DNA of 45,007 bases from Lysobacter antibioticus (GTDB taxonomy: Bacteria; Pseudomonadota; Gammaproteobacteria; Xanthomonadales; Xanthomonadaceae): NCBI RefSeq assembly GCF_000731095.1, contig NZ_JMTZ01000056.1:1-45007 (forward strand), in the 5' to 3' direction. A model generated the notes under the pieces. The model was not told the origin of the DNA. It made no database searches and worked only from the letters and a program-made list of their open reading frames with translations. Made by a program: the position numbers and the translations under genes. Shown piece by piece: positions 7,000 through 15,792 of this stretch; the stretch's first letter is position 1; each line of letters begins with the position of its first letter.

Positions 7000-9480
7000 A
7001 TGAGTATCGCGATCCCCTTCCTTGCCTTCCTTCTGGTCGGCGCCATCGCCGCCTATCACCGCCTGCGCCTGCCGGTCTGGGCCGCGCTGACCGCGACGGT
7101 GCTGGTGGGCTGTTACCTGCTGGGCGCCAACCCCGTCGCGACCATCGTCGCCGCGGCCCTGGTCGCGCTGATCGCGGTGCCGCTGCTGGTGCCGGCGATC
7201 CGCCTGCCGCTGATCACCAAGCCGCTGCTCGGCTTCTACACCAAGATCCTGCCGCCGCTGTCGGAAACCGAGCGCACCGCGCTCGAGGCCGGCACGGTCG
7301 GGTTCGAAGGCGAGTTGTTCTCTGGCAAGCCCGACTGGCAGCAACTGCTGTCCCAGCCCAAGCCGGTGCTGAGCGCCGAGGAACAAGCCTTCCTCGACGG
7401 CCCGGTCGAAGAACTGTGCAAGATGACCAACGATTGGCAGATCACCCACATCGATGCCGATCTGTCGCCGGAGCTGTGGGGCTACATCAAGAAGAACAAG
7501 TTCTTCGGCCTCAACATCCCGAAGGAATACGGCGGCCTGGGCTTCACCGCGCTCGCCAACCACAAGGTGATCCAGAAGCTCGCTTCGGTGTCCAGCGTGG
7601 TCAGCTCGACCGTCGGCGTGCCGAATTCGCTCGGCCCGGCCGAGCTGTTGATGCATTACGGCACCCAGGAACAGAAGGATCACTACCTGCCGCGCCTCGC
7701 CGACGGCCGTGAAGTGCCCTGCTTCGGCCTGACCGGCCCCTGGGCCGGTTCGGATGCGACCTCGATCCCGGACTTCGGCATCGTCACCATGGGCGACTGG
7801 AACGGCGCGCGCGTGGTCGGCGTCAAGCTGACCTTCGACAAGCGCTATATCACCCTGGCCCCGGTCGCGACCCTGATCGGCCTGGCCTTCCGCATGTACG
7901 ACCCGGACGGCCTGATCGGCGACAAGCGCGACATCGGCATCACCCTGGCGCTGCTGCCGCGCGACACCGCCGGCGTCGAAGTCGGCCGTCGCCACTTCCC
8001 GCTCAATTGCACCTTCCAGAACGGCCCGGTCCGCGGCAAGGAAGTGTTCATCCCGCTGAGCCAGCTGATCGGCGGCGAAGCCTACGCCGGCAAGGGCTGG
8101 CAGATGCTGGTCGAATGCCTGTCGATCGGCCGCTCGATCACCCTGCCCTCCTCGGGCAGCGGCGGCGCCAAGATGGGCGCCATCGTCACCGGCGCCTACG
8201 CCCGCATCCGCAAGCAGTTCGGCCTGTCGGTCGGCCGCTTCGAAGGCGTCGAGGAAGCGCTGGCGCGCATCGCCGGCCATGCCTTCGCGGTCAGCGCTTT
8301 GTCGCAGGCCACCGCCGCCGCGGTCGCGCGCGGCGAAAACCCGGCCGTGCCTTCGACCATCGCCAAGTACCACTGCACCGAGATGGCCCGCGAAGTCGCC
8401 AAGGACGTCATGGACATCCACGGCGGCAAGGGCATCATCCTGGGGCCGAAGAACTACGCCGGCCGCAACTGGCAGGCGCTGCCGATCATGATCACGGTGG
8501 AAGGCGCGAACATCATGACGCGCTCGCTGATGATCTTCGGCCAGGGCGCGATTCTGTGCCACCCGTGGGTGCTCAAGGAAATGAAGGCGGCGATGCTGCC
8601 CGACGAGACCGAGCGCCTGCGCGAGTTCGACAAGAACCTGTTCGGCCACATCGGTTTCGCCATCTCCAACGCCGTGCGCAGCTGGTGGTACGGCCTGACC
8701 GCCGCGCGCATCGGCGCCGCCCCGGGCGACGCTTACACCCGCCGCTACTACCGCAAGCTCAACCGTTATTCGGCGACCTTGGCGGTGATGGCTGACACTT
8801 CGATGCTGCTGCTCGGCGGCAAGCTCAAGTTCAAGGAATCGCTGTCGGGCCGCCTCGGCGACGTGCTGAGCCAGCTCTACATCGCCAGCAGCATGCTCAA
8901 GCGTTACGAAGACCAGGGCCGTCCGGCCGGCGACCAGCCGCTGCTGGCCTGGGCCTTCCACGACGCCGTGCACAAGATCGAGCTGGCGCTGTCGGGCGCG
9001 TTGCGCAACTTCCCGATCCGTCCGGTCGGCTGGCTGCTGTGGGCGCTGATCTTCCCCTGGGGCCGCCGCGCCCAGGCGCCGAGCGACCGCCTCGGCCACC
9101 GCGCCGCGTCCTTGCTAATGTCGCCGAACGATGCGCGCGACCGTCTCGCCGAGGGTCTGTTCATCACCCCCTGCGAGAACAACCCGGCCGGCCGCATCAA
9201 CAGCTACCTGCAGAAGGTCATCCTGGCCGAGCCGGTCGAGCGCAAGTTCCTCAAGGCCCTCAAGAACAGCGACATCGAAGCGCTGGACTTCCCGAGCCAG
9301 CTCGACGAGGGCGTGCGCGAAGGCTGGATCACCGCCGAAGAACGCAAGCAACTCGAAGAGCTGCGCGAGATGACCATCGATGCGATCAGCGTCGACGACT
9401 TCGACGCCGCCGAGCTGCGTTCGGCCGGCTACAAGGCGCAGCACGCAGCCGACCACGGCGACGCGCGCGCCGCGGCATAA
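7000..9480 (+). CDS. fadE: Acyl-CoA dehydrogenase, FadE type
   Basis: An 826-residue FAD-dependent acyl-CoA dehydrogenase of the large FadE class (E. coli FadE is 814 residues). It performs the first beta-oxidation step, acyl-CoA to trans-2-enoyl-CoA. Residues 3-70 form hydrophobic membrane segments, as in FadE. The dehydrogenase core spans about 90-560, including GGLGFTALANHKVIQKL in the N-domain, CFGLTGPWAGSDATS in the middle domain, and DIHGGKGIILGPKNY in the C-domain. The last 280 residues are the DUF1974 domain found only in this class. ATG 7000 is preferred because GGAG at 6989-6992 is spaced 7 bases from it; an upstream TTG at 6955 is not. A strong terminator follows at 9515. Confidence 0.96.
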   Translation: MSIAIPFLAFLLVGAIAAYHRLRLPVWAALTATVLVGCYLLGANPVATIVAAALVALIAVPLLVPAIRLPLITKPLLGFYTKILPPLSETERTALEAGTVGFEGELFSGKPDWQQLLSQPKPVLSAEEQAFLDGPVEELCKMTNDWQITHIDADLSPELWGYIKKNKFFGLNIPKEYGGLGFTALANHKVIQKLASVSSVVSSTVGVPNSLGPAELLMHYGTQEQKDHYLPRLADGREVPCFGLTGPWAGSDATSIPDFGIVTMGDWNGARVVGVKLTFDKRYITLAPVATLIGLAFRMYDPDGLIGDKRDIGITLALLPRDTAGVEVGRRHFPLNCTFQNGPVRGKEVFIPLSQLIGGEAYAGKGWQMLVECLSIGRSITLPSSGSGGAKMGAIVTGAYARIRKQFGLSVGRFEGVEEALARIAGHAFAVSALSQATAAAVARGENPAVPSTIAKYHCTEMAREVAKDVMDIHGGKGIILGPKNYAGRNWQALPIMITVEGANIMTRSLMIFGQGAILCHPWVLKEMKAAMLPDETERLREFDKNLFGHIGFAISNAVRSWWYGLTAARIGAAPGDAYTRRYYRKLNRYSATLAVMADTSMLLLGGKLKFKESLSGRLGDVLSQLYIASSMLKRYEDQGRPAGDQPLLAWAFHDAVHKIELALSGALRNFPIRPVGWLLWALIFPWGRRAQAPSDRLGHRAASLLMSPNDARDRLAEGLFITPCENNPAGRINSYLQKVILAEPVERKFLKALKNSDIEALDFPSQLDEGVREGWITAEERKQLEELREMTIDAISVDDFDAAELRSAGYKAQHAADHGDARAAA

Positions 9481-9514
9481 GCGCAGGCCTCGCATGCGAC
9501 ACGCGGCATGAATG

Positions 9515-9547
9515 GAAACGGCGGGCCCTCGGGTCCGCCGTTTCGGT
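9515..9547 (+). terminator. Terminator hairpin after fadE
   Basis: GAAACGGCGG at 9515-9524 pairs perfectly with CCGCCGTTTC at 9535-9544, with a short CTCG-closed loop. The right arm ends in TTTCGGTTT, giving a T-rich tail. It lies 35 bp after the fadE stop. Confidence 0.75.
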
Positions 9548-9599
9548 TTCCGGCATCGGTCACTTGGTTTCAGACGCCCCAGATCGCACTGCGCCTTTT

Positions 9600-9780
9600 C
9601 CTGCCGTCATCCCTGCGAACGAGAGGATCCAGGGCTCCATCGCGACATGGCTCTGAAGTCTCTGCCGCCCGGCCAGGGCGCACAGCACTCTGGCGTTCAT
9701 GGATGCGCGAGCCAGTGGCTCGCAAACGCATCCATTCACCCCGCCTGCGCGGGGACAACGGCAAGCAATAACGCACGCCC
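9600..9780. repeat. Interspersed repeat, same family as the cluster at 28151-28372
   Basis: This spacer between fadE and the hotdog gene has no gene. Shared words with the tandem cluster near 28.2 kb include GCTCTGAAGTCTCTG, GCGCACAGC..CT.GGCGTT and GCGAGCCAGTGGCTCGCAA (9708-9726). The element has stop-poor frames and is easily mis-called as a small gene. Confidence 0.65.
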
Positions 9781-9807
9781 CTTCCACCACCCATCCGGCC
9801 ATCGCCC

Positions 9808-10284
9808 ATGAGCACCGACGTCCTGAAGCTGTACAAGAAGATGACCCGCTGGCCGGCCGGCCACTGGCTGTTCTCGCGCGCCATCTGCTGGAACGCGCCC
9901 TACTTCGCCAGCATCTCGCCGCGCTTCGAGTCGCTCGAACCCGGCCGCTGCAGCGCGACCATGCGCCATCGCCGCAAGATCACCAATCACCTCGGCACCG
10001 TGCACGCCATCGCCATGTGCAACCTGGCCGAGCTTACCGGCGGCGTCATGACCGACGTCAGCATCCCGCGCTCGATGCGCTGGATCCCGGTCGGCATGAG
10101 CGTGGAATACCTCAAGAAGGCGGTCGGCAGCGTCCGCGCCGTCGCCACCCCGGCCGCGCCCATCGTCGAATCCGACCAGGCCTACGACCTGCCGGTCGAC
10201 GTCGTCGTCACCGACCCCACCGGCGACGCGGTGTTTCGCGCCCGCATCGCGATGCGCGTCTCGCCCAAGCCCAAGCGCGGCTGA
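9808..10284 (+). CDS. Hotdog-fold protein, DUF4442 family (possible acyl-CoA thioesterase)
   Basis: A 158-residue cytoplasmic protein with the DUF4442 hotdog pattern. The central helix is N-H-L-G-T-V-H-A-I-A-M-C-N-L-A-E-L-T-G-G (residues about 60-80), where the N/H-x-G-T-x-H and E positions resemble PaaI-type thioesterase sites. This is followed by the strands IPVGMSVEYLKKAVG and VDVVVTDPTGDAVFRARIAMRVSP. These proteins probably hydrolyse or bind acyl-CoA; the substrate is unknown. It lies 330 bp downstream of fadE but after its terminator, so it is likely transcribed separately, although a lipid link is plausible. Confidence 0.78.
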   Translation: MSTDVLKLYKKMTRWPAGHWLFSRAICWNAPYFASISPRFESLEPGRCSATMRHRRKITNHLGTVHAIAMCNLAELTGGVMTDVSIPRSMRWIPVGMSVEYLKKAVGSVRAVATPAAPIVESDQAYDLPVDVVVTDPTGDAVFRARIAMRVSPKPKRG

Positions 10285-10361
10285 TTCGCGCTCCCGGCAC
10301 AGCTCGCGGCCGCGACCCGGCGTAGCATCCAACCGGGAACAATCGCACCGGGAGACTCGTC

Positions 10362-10739
10362 ATGAGCGCAAACGCCTGGATTTGGCTCGGCGGCCTGCAC
10401 AGCCTGGCCTTCGCCGTCTTCCACATGGCGTTCTGGAAACTGTTCGGCTGGCGCCGCAGCCTGCAGACCGCCACCGTCGCCGACCGCGCGATCCTGCAGA
10501 TCCTCAACCTGCGCCTGATTTACATACTGCTCGGCATCGCGGTGTTGTGCTTCGTCTATACCGACGAACTGCACACCACTGCACTCGGCCGCGCGCTGCT
10601 GATCGGCATGTCGCTGTTCTGGGTCGGGCGGACGATCGAGCAGTTCGTGTTCCTGCGGATCAATCGGCCGATGGTGCACGCGCTGACCGTGTTGTTCGTG
10701 CTGGGGGCGACGATTTTCGCCATGCCCCTGCTCGTCTGA
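10362..10739 (+). CDS. Small four-helix integral membrane protein
   Basis: A 125-residue protein with four predicted membrane helices at about 5-25, 47-66, 76-94 and 103-123. The first segments carry a conserved-looking HSLAFAVFHMAFWKLFGWRR stretch, and helix 3 carries SLFWVGRTIEQF. A GGGAGA Shine-Dalgarno lies just ahead of the ATG (10350-10355). I do not recognise a function. Similar small four-helix proteins are annotated as hypothetical in Xanthomonadaceae. It follows the hotdog gene by 77 bp and could be co-transcribed. Confidence 0.72.
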   Translation: MSANAWIWLGGLHSLAFAVFHMAFWKLFGWRRSLQTATVADRAILQILNLRLIYILLGIAVLCFVYTDELHTTALGRALLIGMSLFWVGRTIEQFVFLRINRPMVHALTVLFVLGATIFAMPLLV

Positions 10740-10767
10740 GCCGGCCGATACGACCGGGACCGCACGA

Positions 10768-10781
10768 TTCGCTTAAGCGAA
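10768..10781. repeat. Perfect 14-bp palindrome between convergent genes
   Basis: TTCGCTTAAGCGAA is fully self-complementary and sits in the 61-bp gap between the membrane protein stop and the MFS stop. There is no T-run on either side, so terminator function is uncertain. Confidence 0.4.
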
Positions 10782-10800
10782 CCGCACGCCCCCTCGCCGC

Positions 10801-11976
10801 TCAGATCGCGCCATCGACCGCTTCGACCGGCTCCGGCCGTGCACCCATCGACATAAGCCCTACCCCCACCAGCACCGACACCCCCACGATCGCCGCGGCC
10901 GCATAACCCAGGCCGCCGACGCCGATCGCATCGATCACGCGGCCACCGACGATGGCGCCGACGCCGATGCCGAGGTTGGCGCCGGAAATGTTCAGCGACG
11001 CGGCGAACGCCGGTGCCTCGGGCGCGGACTTCATCACCCGCACATGGCTGACCGGGAACAAGGCCGCCTGGGTGACGCCCCACAGCGCGAGCGTGGCGGC
11101 GAACAGCGGCAGCGAGTGGATCGACGGCACCACCAGCACCAGACCGAGCGCCATCGGTACGCTGAAGATCATCGAGGCGGCCAGCGGATTGCGGTCGACG
11201 ATGCGGCCGCCGAGGGTGTTGCCGATCAGGCCAACCGCGCCGAACGCCATCAGCGCCCAGCCGACCACCGAGCCGTTGAACCCGGCCAGGCGCTCGAACA
11301 TGTCGGCCAAATAGGTGTAGGCGGTGAACATGCCGGTGAACAACAAGACCGACAGCAGCACATGCCCGCTCACGCGCGGATCGCGCAGCACCCGGAACTG
11401 CTGGCTCAGCTTCACTTGCGGTTTGTCCATGCGGCTGTCCGGCAGGAACACGAACAGCAAGGTCGCCTTCAACAGCGAAGCGATCGACAGGGCGACGAAG
11501 GCCGCGCGCCAGCCGAAGGCATCGGCGATCAGGGTACCGGTCGGCACGCCGATCACGGTGGCGCAGATCACGCCGAAGGAAATCACCGAGATCGCGCGGC
11601 CGGCACGCTCCTGGCCGGCCAGGTCGACCGCGGTCTCGCTGGCCAGCGCCCAGAACACCGGCACGCCCAGCGCCGGGATCAAGCGCGCCAACGCCATCAC
11701 GCCGAGGTTGGGCGCCATCGCCGCGACTGCGTTCGAGGCCGCAAACAACAACAGCACCACGATGAACAAACGCTTGCGTTCGAAGCGCGAAAAGTAAGCG
11801 GTCAGGAACGGACCGCTGGCGGCGACCGCGAAGGCGAACAAGGTCACCAGCAAGCCGGCCTGCGACACGCTGACGCCGAGATCGCGCGCCAACGACGGCA
11901 GCAGGCCGACCAGAATGAATTCGGTCGTCAGCACGGTAAAACCGGCCGCCGACAGCAATAGAAGAGGCAGTAGCAC
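10801..11976 (-). CDS. MFS transporter, drug:H+ antiporter-1 / AraJ-like
   Basis: A 391-residue twelve-helix major facilitator protein, likely a proton-driven efflux pump for small molecules. GTG at 11976 is chosen as the start: GGAG lies 6 bases upstream and the protein then begins directly with helix 1 ([20 protein letters not shown]). Longer starts would add an Arg-rich, unlikely extension. The loop 2-3 motif is present as [17 protein letters not shown], and helix 5 has the [14 protein letters not shown] antiporter-like segment. The leader carries a perfect 20-bp palindrome at 12003-12022, which may be a repressor site. The substrate cannot be predicted. Start choice is fairly secure; family assignment is strong. 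Confidence 0.9.
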   Translation of the reverse strand: MLLPLLLLSAAGFTVLTTEFILVGLLPSLARDLGVSVSQAGLLVTLFAFAVAASGPFLTAYFSRFERKRLFIVVLLLFAASNAVAAMAPNLGVMALARLIPALGVPVFWALASETAVDLAGQERAGRAISVISFGVICATVIGVPTGTLIADAFGWRAAFVALSIASLLKATLLFVFLPDSRMDKPQVKLSQQFRVLRDPRVSGHVLLSVLLFTGMFTAYTYLADMFERLAGFNGSVVGWALMAFGAVGLIGNTLGGRIVDRNPLAASMIFSVPMALGLVLVVPSIHSLPLFAATLALWGVTQAALFPVSHVRVMKSAPEAPAFAASLNISGANLGIGVGAIVGGRVIDAIGVGGLGYAAAAIVGVSVLVGVGLMSMGARPEPVEAVDGAI

Positions 11977-12366
11977 GACAGACTCCGGAGACGAAGACGC
12001 AACGGCCCGATCGATCGGGCCGGCGCGGAAGGATGAGGAGGAAAGATCGCGGCGCGCCGTGTGCGGCGCATGGGCCCAATCTAGAAAATCGCGGCGCGCG
12101 GATAAACCGCATCGCCATGCTTTCATCGTTCCGGACAGCGAACGATGGCCGCAGGCCGCACCGTTGCGTGCGTTCGCTGGGCAACGACGATTCGGGACTG
12201 TCAATCCCGGATCGCGCGCTAGTCGACGGCGAAAGGATGCGGCAAGCTGTCGGGCCTGTGTCGCGAGCTCCGCGCGATCGCCGTCGCGTCGCGCCACCGC
12301 CCCTCACCCGCCCCCGAACCGCGCCGGCCTAGGCTCGATGCCCTATTCGGCGACGAGGCTGCTGCG
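11977..12366. other. Intergenic region upstream of MFS gene and wrbA remnant
   Basis: This 390-bp spacer contains the MFS leader with the palindrome described separately and, at its right end, what was presumably the promoter of the divergent wrbA. No gene could be supported. Apparent Arg-rich reading frames through it have no start signal or family resemblance. Confidence 0.45.
12003..12022. promoter_or_regulatory. Perfect 20-bp palindrome in MFS leader, candidate operator
   Basis: CGGCCCGATCGATCGGGCCG is completely self-complementary. It begins 27 bp upstream of the MFS GTG. There is no loop and no T-run, so it suits a dimeric DNA-binding protein better than a terminator. Confidence 0.45.
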
Positions 12367-12577
12367 ATGGCGAAGATCCTGGTGCCCCCACTCGGCCTAT
12401 GGCCACATCGAGACGATGGCGCAGGCCGTCGCCGAGGGCGCGCGCGAAGCCGGCGCGCAGGTCGACATCAAGCGCGCGCCCGAACTGGTGCCTGACGAGG
12501 TCGCACGCAAGTCGCACTACAAGTTCGACCAGCAGGCGCCGATCGCGAAGATCGCCGAGCTCGCCGAGCTCGCCGAC
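12367..12577 (+). pseudogene. wrbA: wrbA 5' fragment, frameshifted and truncated
   Basis: This encodes the first 70 or so residues of WrbA, the flavodoxin-like NAD(P)H:quinone oxidoreductase. ATG at 12367 gives MAKILV. A net 2-base loss around 12385 (where family members have two or three codons for LYY) then shifts the frame, and the family sequence resumes as [16 protein letters not shown], continuing to [29 protein letters not shown] and ELAELAD. Similarity stops at about 12577, where WrbA would continue into the FMN-binding GTPTRFGNM block. The matching C-terminal fragment is at 14579-14806. Between them lie a serine hydrolase gene and an IS30 remnant. About 60 central residues are missing from the locus, so this gene is dead. 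Confidence 0.88.
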
Positions 12578-12621
12578 AGTTGCGTACCGCCCCAATCCCC
12601 GTTCTTCTCCGCAGGCTCGAA

Positions 12622-13704
12622 CTAGCGCACGCCACTCATCGCCGGCACATCCCGCACAAGCTTGTACAACTTCTTTATGTCCGAAGGATGCCCCTGCTTC
12701 TGGAACTGGCTGAAGATCAGGTAGCCCAGAATCGAGTTCCCCGTATCCCGTCGCGCCACCAACGTCAGTTCCCGCGCCGGATCCACCAGCAGGTACTGGC
12801 CGCCCCAGCCGTCGGCGTGCACGGCCTTGAGCTCGGAGTTCAACCACCAGGAGTAGCCGAACCCGTCGTAGACCGGGTTCTGCGTGGCGGAATACGACGT
12901 GGTGCTCTTGGCTATCCACTCGGCCGAGACGACCCGCTTCCCGTTCCACAGGCCCTCTTGCGCTACCAGCGCCCCAAGCCGCGCAAGGTCGCGCGCGCTC
13001 ATGTGGATGCGATAGGTTCTGTAATCGGAGTCGGAGCCGCGATTGTCATAGATCACGTGCTCGCGGTTGAAGTCCTGCATGCCCAGGGGTGTGGCCAGCC
13101 AGGTATCGATGGCCTCGCCAATGGACAGCCCCGTCTTGCGTTCGAAGATGGCGCCCAGAACGTTGAAGTCCCAGTTGTTGTAGAAGTAGTTCGCGCCCGG
13201 CGCGAACTGGCCGCGCTGCGGGCGGCCTTCCTTGATTTCTACCGTCTCCGCGCCAGAGGGCAGGTAGATGCCTGACCTGGCTTGAAGGAGGTGCTCGATA
13301 GTGGCTTGCTTCTCCGTCTGCGTGAGGGGCGTCCGGCTCTCGTCGATCCCGAGCGCTCCGAGCGTCTCGTTCACATCGATCAGCCCGCGGTCGACCGCCA
13401 CACCGAACAGCAGGCTGAGGATGCTCTTGCGCGCGGACGCCAGGTTCATGGGCGTGCCGACCTCCCCGTACTCCATCAGCACCGTTTCGCCGCGCAGCAC
13501 AACGAAAGCATCGATGCCGTCCGCCTCGGTCCTTATGTAGTTCTCGAGCGTCTTCGCCTGCTCTGGAGGCAGCGGAGCTTGCGCGAGGGGGAGGGGATGG
13601 GTGGCGGGTGCATCCCGGTCGATGAAGGGGCGAAGGCCCAGTACAAGCGATACCGCCAAGGCGGCAAGTAAGGCGATGCCGAGGTACTTCAGGATACGTC
13701 GCAC
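12622..13704 (-). CDS. Membrane-anchored serine hydrolase, class C beta-lactamase fold
   Basis: A 360-residue protein with one N-terminal hydrophobic segment (about 7-25) that should anchor it facing the periplasm. The serine-enzyme motifs are visible: S-x-x-K as S90-A-R-K93 with the catalytic Ser, Y-x-N as Y175-N-N177, and an H-A-D-G-W-G-G-Q stretch near 295-302 standing where the third (KTG/HxG) motif lies. The family includes esterases, D-aminopeptidases and penicillin-binding proteins, so resistance should not be assumed. The gene lies inside the disrupted wrbA, beside an IS30-type remnant, and is the only intact gene of that insertion. It was therefore probably acquired horizontally. Its reading is opposite to wrbA. 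Function and substrate are unknown. Confidence 0.85.
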   Translation of the reverse strand: MRRILKYLGIALLAALAVSLVLGLRPFIDRDAPATHPLPLAQAPLPPEQAKTLENYIRTEADGIDAFVVLRGETVLMEYGEVGTPMNLASARKSILSLLFGVAVDRGLIDVNETLGALGIDESRTPLTQTEKQATIEHLLQARSGIYLPSGAETVEIKEGRPQRGQFAPGANYFYNNWDFNVLGAIFERKTGLSIGEAIDTWLATPLGMQDFNREHVIYDNRGSDSDYRTYRIHMSARDLARLGALVAQEGLWNGKRVVSAEWIAKSTTSYSATQNPVYDGFGYSWWLNSELKAVHADGWGGQYLLVDPARELTLVARRDTGNSILGYLIFSQFQKQGHPSDIKKLYKLVRDVPAMSGVR

Positions 13705-13891
13705 AGATTGGCCCCCCGTTGAGTGCGGTGTCGGTGCCGTCCACCGGATCGGTGACGGAACACTTTGGGTCTGACGCGTTCTTTCGATCCTTGGGCCCGA
13801 GCGCGACCCGCATCTTCATGGCTGTGGCTGGATGGGGCCATGCCAGGAGGCGGGTTTGGCTTATGGGCTTTGGGGAGGTTGCAACAAAAGG

Positions 13892-14578
13892 GGGGCGGGT
13901 TCAACCGGTCAACGCAACAGCTGCGCTCGGCTTACAGGCTGGCGTCACGAATCCCAGCGTCTTTCTCGGACGCTGGTTTAAGCGCAAGGCAATCCTAGTC
14001 AGCTCGACTTGGCAATGGATCGACAGTTCGGTCCCCTTCGGGAAGTACTGTCCGAGCAAACCGTTGGTGTTTCGTTGGTGCCACGTTGCCAAGGACTTTG
14101 AGGGCCGCAGAAAGACCTTCACGTCGGTGGCGATGGTGAACTGCTTGTGGCCGGCCAGTTCTCCGCCACGATCCCAGGTCAGAGACCTTCGCAGCTCCAT
14201 CGGGAGCTTACCGACTAGGCGAGTCGATGCGGATACCACGCTGGCCGTGTCGCGGCCGTTGACGTTCACAAGCATCGTAAAGCGCGATTGCCGTTACACC
14301 ACAGTTGCAATGTGAGTGTTTTTGGACCCTGTGATCGGATCACCTCCCAATGACCGAGGATGGCCCGATCCTCGATTTCCGAGGGGCGCTCGCTGATGGA
14401 AATAGCATCTACGATCTGTCCTCGCTGTTGGCCTTCCGTGCTCGCCAACTTTGACTTTCGCATCTTGCGTCGCGAGCGTGGGGGCGCGGCCAGTTCCCCG
14501 GCTAGCCCAGGGCCCCGACTTCTCTCCATGGCACTTCATCATCCGCGTAATGTTGCATCGACCGGTTGAATCCGCCCC
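13892..14578 (-). mobile_element. Degenerate, internally deleted IS30-family element with both terminal repeats
   Basis: The ends are 28-bp inverted repeats: 13892-13919 (GGGGCGGGTTCAACCGGTC followed by AACGCAACA) and 14551-14578, which match at 25 of 28 positions by my alignment. The 687-bp length is well short of a complete IS30-group element because the N-terminal part of the transposase is lost. The right end directly abuts the wrbA 3' fragment. The left end faces the upstream region of the serine hydrolase, not wrbA, so the element no longer has wrbA on both sides and no target duplication can be read. Confidence 0.85.
13901..14530 (-). pseudogene. IS30-family transposase remnant (multiple frameshifts)
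   Basis: The minus strand, spread over three frames, carries typical IS30 transposase text. Near 14450-14350 is RGQIVDAISISERPSEIEDRAILGHWE; near 14340-14295 in another frame is ITGSKNTHIATVV; from 14275 down comes a 124-codon stretch with SLTWDRGGELAGHKQFTIATD, NTNGLLGQYFPKGTEL and LNQRPRKTLGF. The second catalytic Asp is present in TWDRG. The catalytic Glu normally found before NTN (as ENTN) is replaced by Arg in WHQRNTN. The N-terminal DNA-binding part is missing. It cannot encode an active enzyme. Confidence 0.88.
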
Positions 14579-14806
14579 TTGTTCTCGATCATCCCCCACC
14601 GGCTCCACTTCGGCGTGGTGATCGTCGGCCTCAACTACGGTTTCCCGGGGCAGACGCGCCTGGACGAAGTCACCGGCGGCGCGCCCTACGGCAGCGCCAC
14701 CATCGCCGGCAGTTATGGTTCGCGCCAGCCCAGCGATAACGAACTCGACGCAGCATGTCATCAAGGCCCCGAAGTCGCCGAGGTGGCCAGAAAACTGCAC
14801 GGTTGA
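14579..14806 (+). pseudogene. wrbA: wrbA 3' fragment
   Basis: This reads in one frame as the last 70-75 residues of Wrb[12 protein letters not shown], then [20 protein letters not shown], then [16 protein letters not shown] and [10 protein letters not shown], ending at TGA 14804-14806. The GGAPYG and SRQPS blocks are family signatures (flavodoxin-like NAD(P)H:quinone oxidoreductase). It begins immediately after the right inverted repeat of the IS30 remnant and has no start codon of its own in a sensible context. It is the partner of the fragment at 12367-12577. Confidence 0.88.
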
Positions 14807-15066
14807 CCGGGCGACACCGGGCGGCCGGCAGCGCGGTGTGACTGACAACTCACTGCTCGTGGCCGCCCACGGCCGACTACAGCCCATTCCGGCCAATTTC
14901 GGCCGATTACGACAAACCATGGCCCTGTCGGCCACGCAATTGCGTACGTAAAGTACGACAGGTACCGCCGATGGCACCGCGCGCTTCTCCGGCGCCGCAT
15001 CGGCAGCCGCTTCCCGGCATGCAGTTCCGCCGCGCACGGACCCGCACCTGTCGAAGGAACGCAACG
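14807..15066. other. Intergenic, GGCC-rich
   Basis: No gene is seen. Several GGCCGA and CGGCC words recur (14862-14935) and could form weak hairpins after the wrbA tail, such as CGTGG/CCACG at about 14859-14872. The Shine-Dalgarno of the next gene (AAGGAA, about 15055) is at its right end. Confidence 0.4.
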
Positions 15067-15726
15067 ATGTCGTCTCCCGCACGAGAATTGATCGAACGCC
15101 TGCCGCTGATCGGCGAGGGCGCCGCCGCCGCTCAGGCACGGGAGCTATTGGCGATGGATGTCGACTGGGCCTCGATCCGGGGCCAGGCCTCGTCCGCCGC
15201 GGCCTGGCGCCCCAGCCAAGCCTTCTTGATCGTCGAAGGCTCGCTCGACCTCGCCGGCAACGCGGTGATCGGCACCGGCGAGCACGATCGTGGCGCCCTG
15301 ATCGTGCTCGGCGACCTGCGCTGCCGCAACCTGGTCGTGGCCCAGGATTTCCATTTGGTCGTCACCGGCGATCTGATCGCGAGCGAAGCCGTGGTCGCCG
15401 ACCTCGGCGACAGCACCGCCCATGTCGCCGGCATGGTGCGGGCGCCGGTGCTGCTGTCCGGCGATGCCGGCTGGTTGACCCTGGACCGCGCCGACGGCCT
15501 GCGCGTGGCGCGCACCAGCGCCTACGTCATCGTCGACGAACAACCCCTGCCCTTGCCTCCGCACAGCCTCAGCGAGCTCGTCGACGACGGCGTGCTCGAT
15601 CGCGAGGAATGGGACGGCCTGGACGCGGACGAACGCGAAGGCCAGGACATCGACGAGTTCGTCGTGCTCGACGAAGGCCGCGTGCTCAGGCGCCTCGCCG
15701 CGGGCGATTCGATCCTGCGCGGCTGA
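15067..15726 (+). CDS. Beta-solenoid protein, bactofilin-like (function unknown)
   Basis: A 219-residue acidic, soluble protein. ATG 15067 is preached by AAGGAA at an 8-base distance, so it is preferred over an upstream ATG at 14971 that adds an Arg-rich tail. Residues about 50-160 show short regular beta-strand rungs (FLIVEGSLDLAGNAVIG, ALIVLGDLRCRNLVV, HLVVTGDLIASEAVV, AHVAGMVRAPVLLSG) in which each rung places a small residue plus Asp/Asn at the turn. This is the pattern of polymer-forming (bactofilin-like) right-handed beta-helices. The C-terminal 55 residues are very acidic. No catalytic motif, signal peptide or membrane segment is evident. Whether it polymerises is unknown. Confidence 0.72.
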   Translation: MSSPARELIERLPLIGEGAAAAQARELLAMDVDWASIRGQASSAAAWRPSQAFLIVEGSLDLAGNAVIGTGEHDRGALIVLGDLRCRNLVVAQDFHLVVTGDLIASEAVVADLGDSTAHVAGMVRAPVLLSGDAGWLTLDRADGLRVARTSAYVIVDEQPLPLPPHSLSELVDDGVLDREEWDGLDADEREGQDIDEFVVLDEGRVLRRLAAGDSILRG

Positions 15727-15792
15727 GGCCGCAAAACGGATTCGGCCTGCCCCTGCGACGGCAGGCCGTGTCGCGCCAGGCGGCGAGCGCGC

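Noticed and set aside
6865-9099. A 744-codon minus-strand frame, rich in Ala, Arg, Gln and Asp
   Set aside because: It is the complement of fadE and typical of codon-bias shadows in high-GC genomes.
12622-13704. Antibiotic-resistance beta-lactamase
   Set aside because: The SxxK and YxN motifs are present but no KTG box, and most members of this broad family are esterases or peptidases. Called serine hydrolase only.
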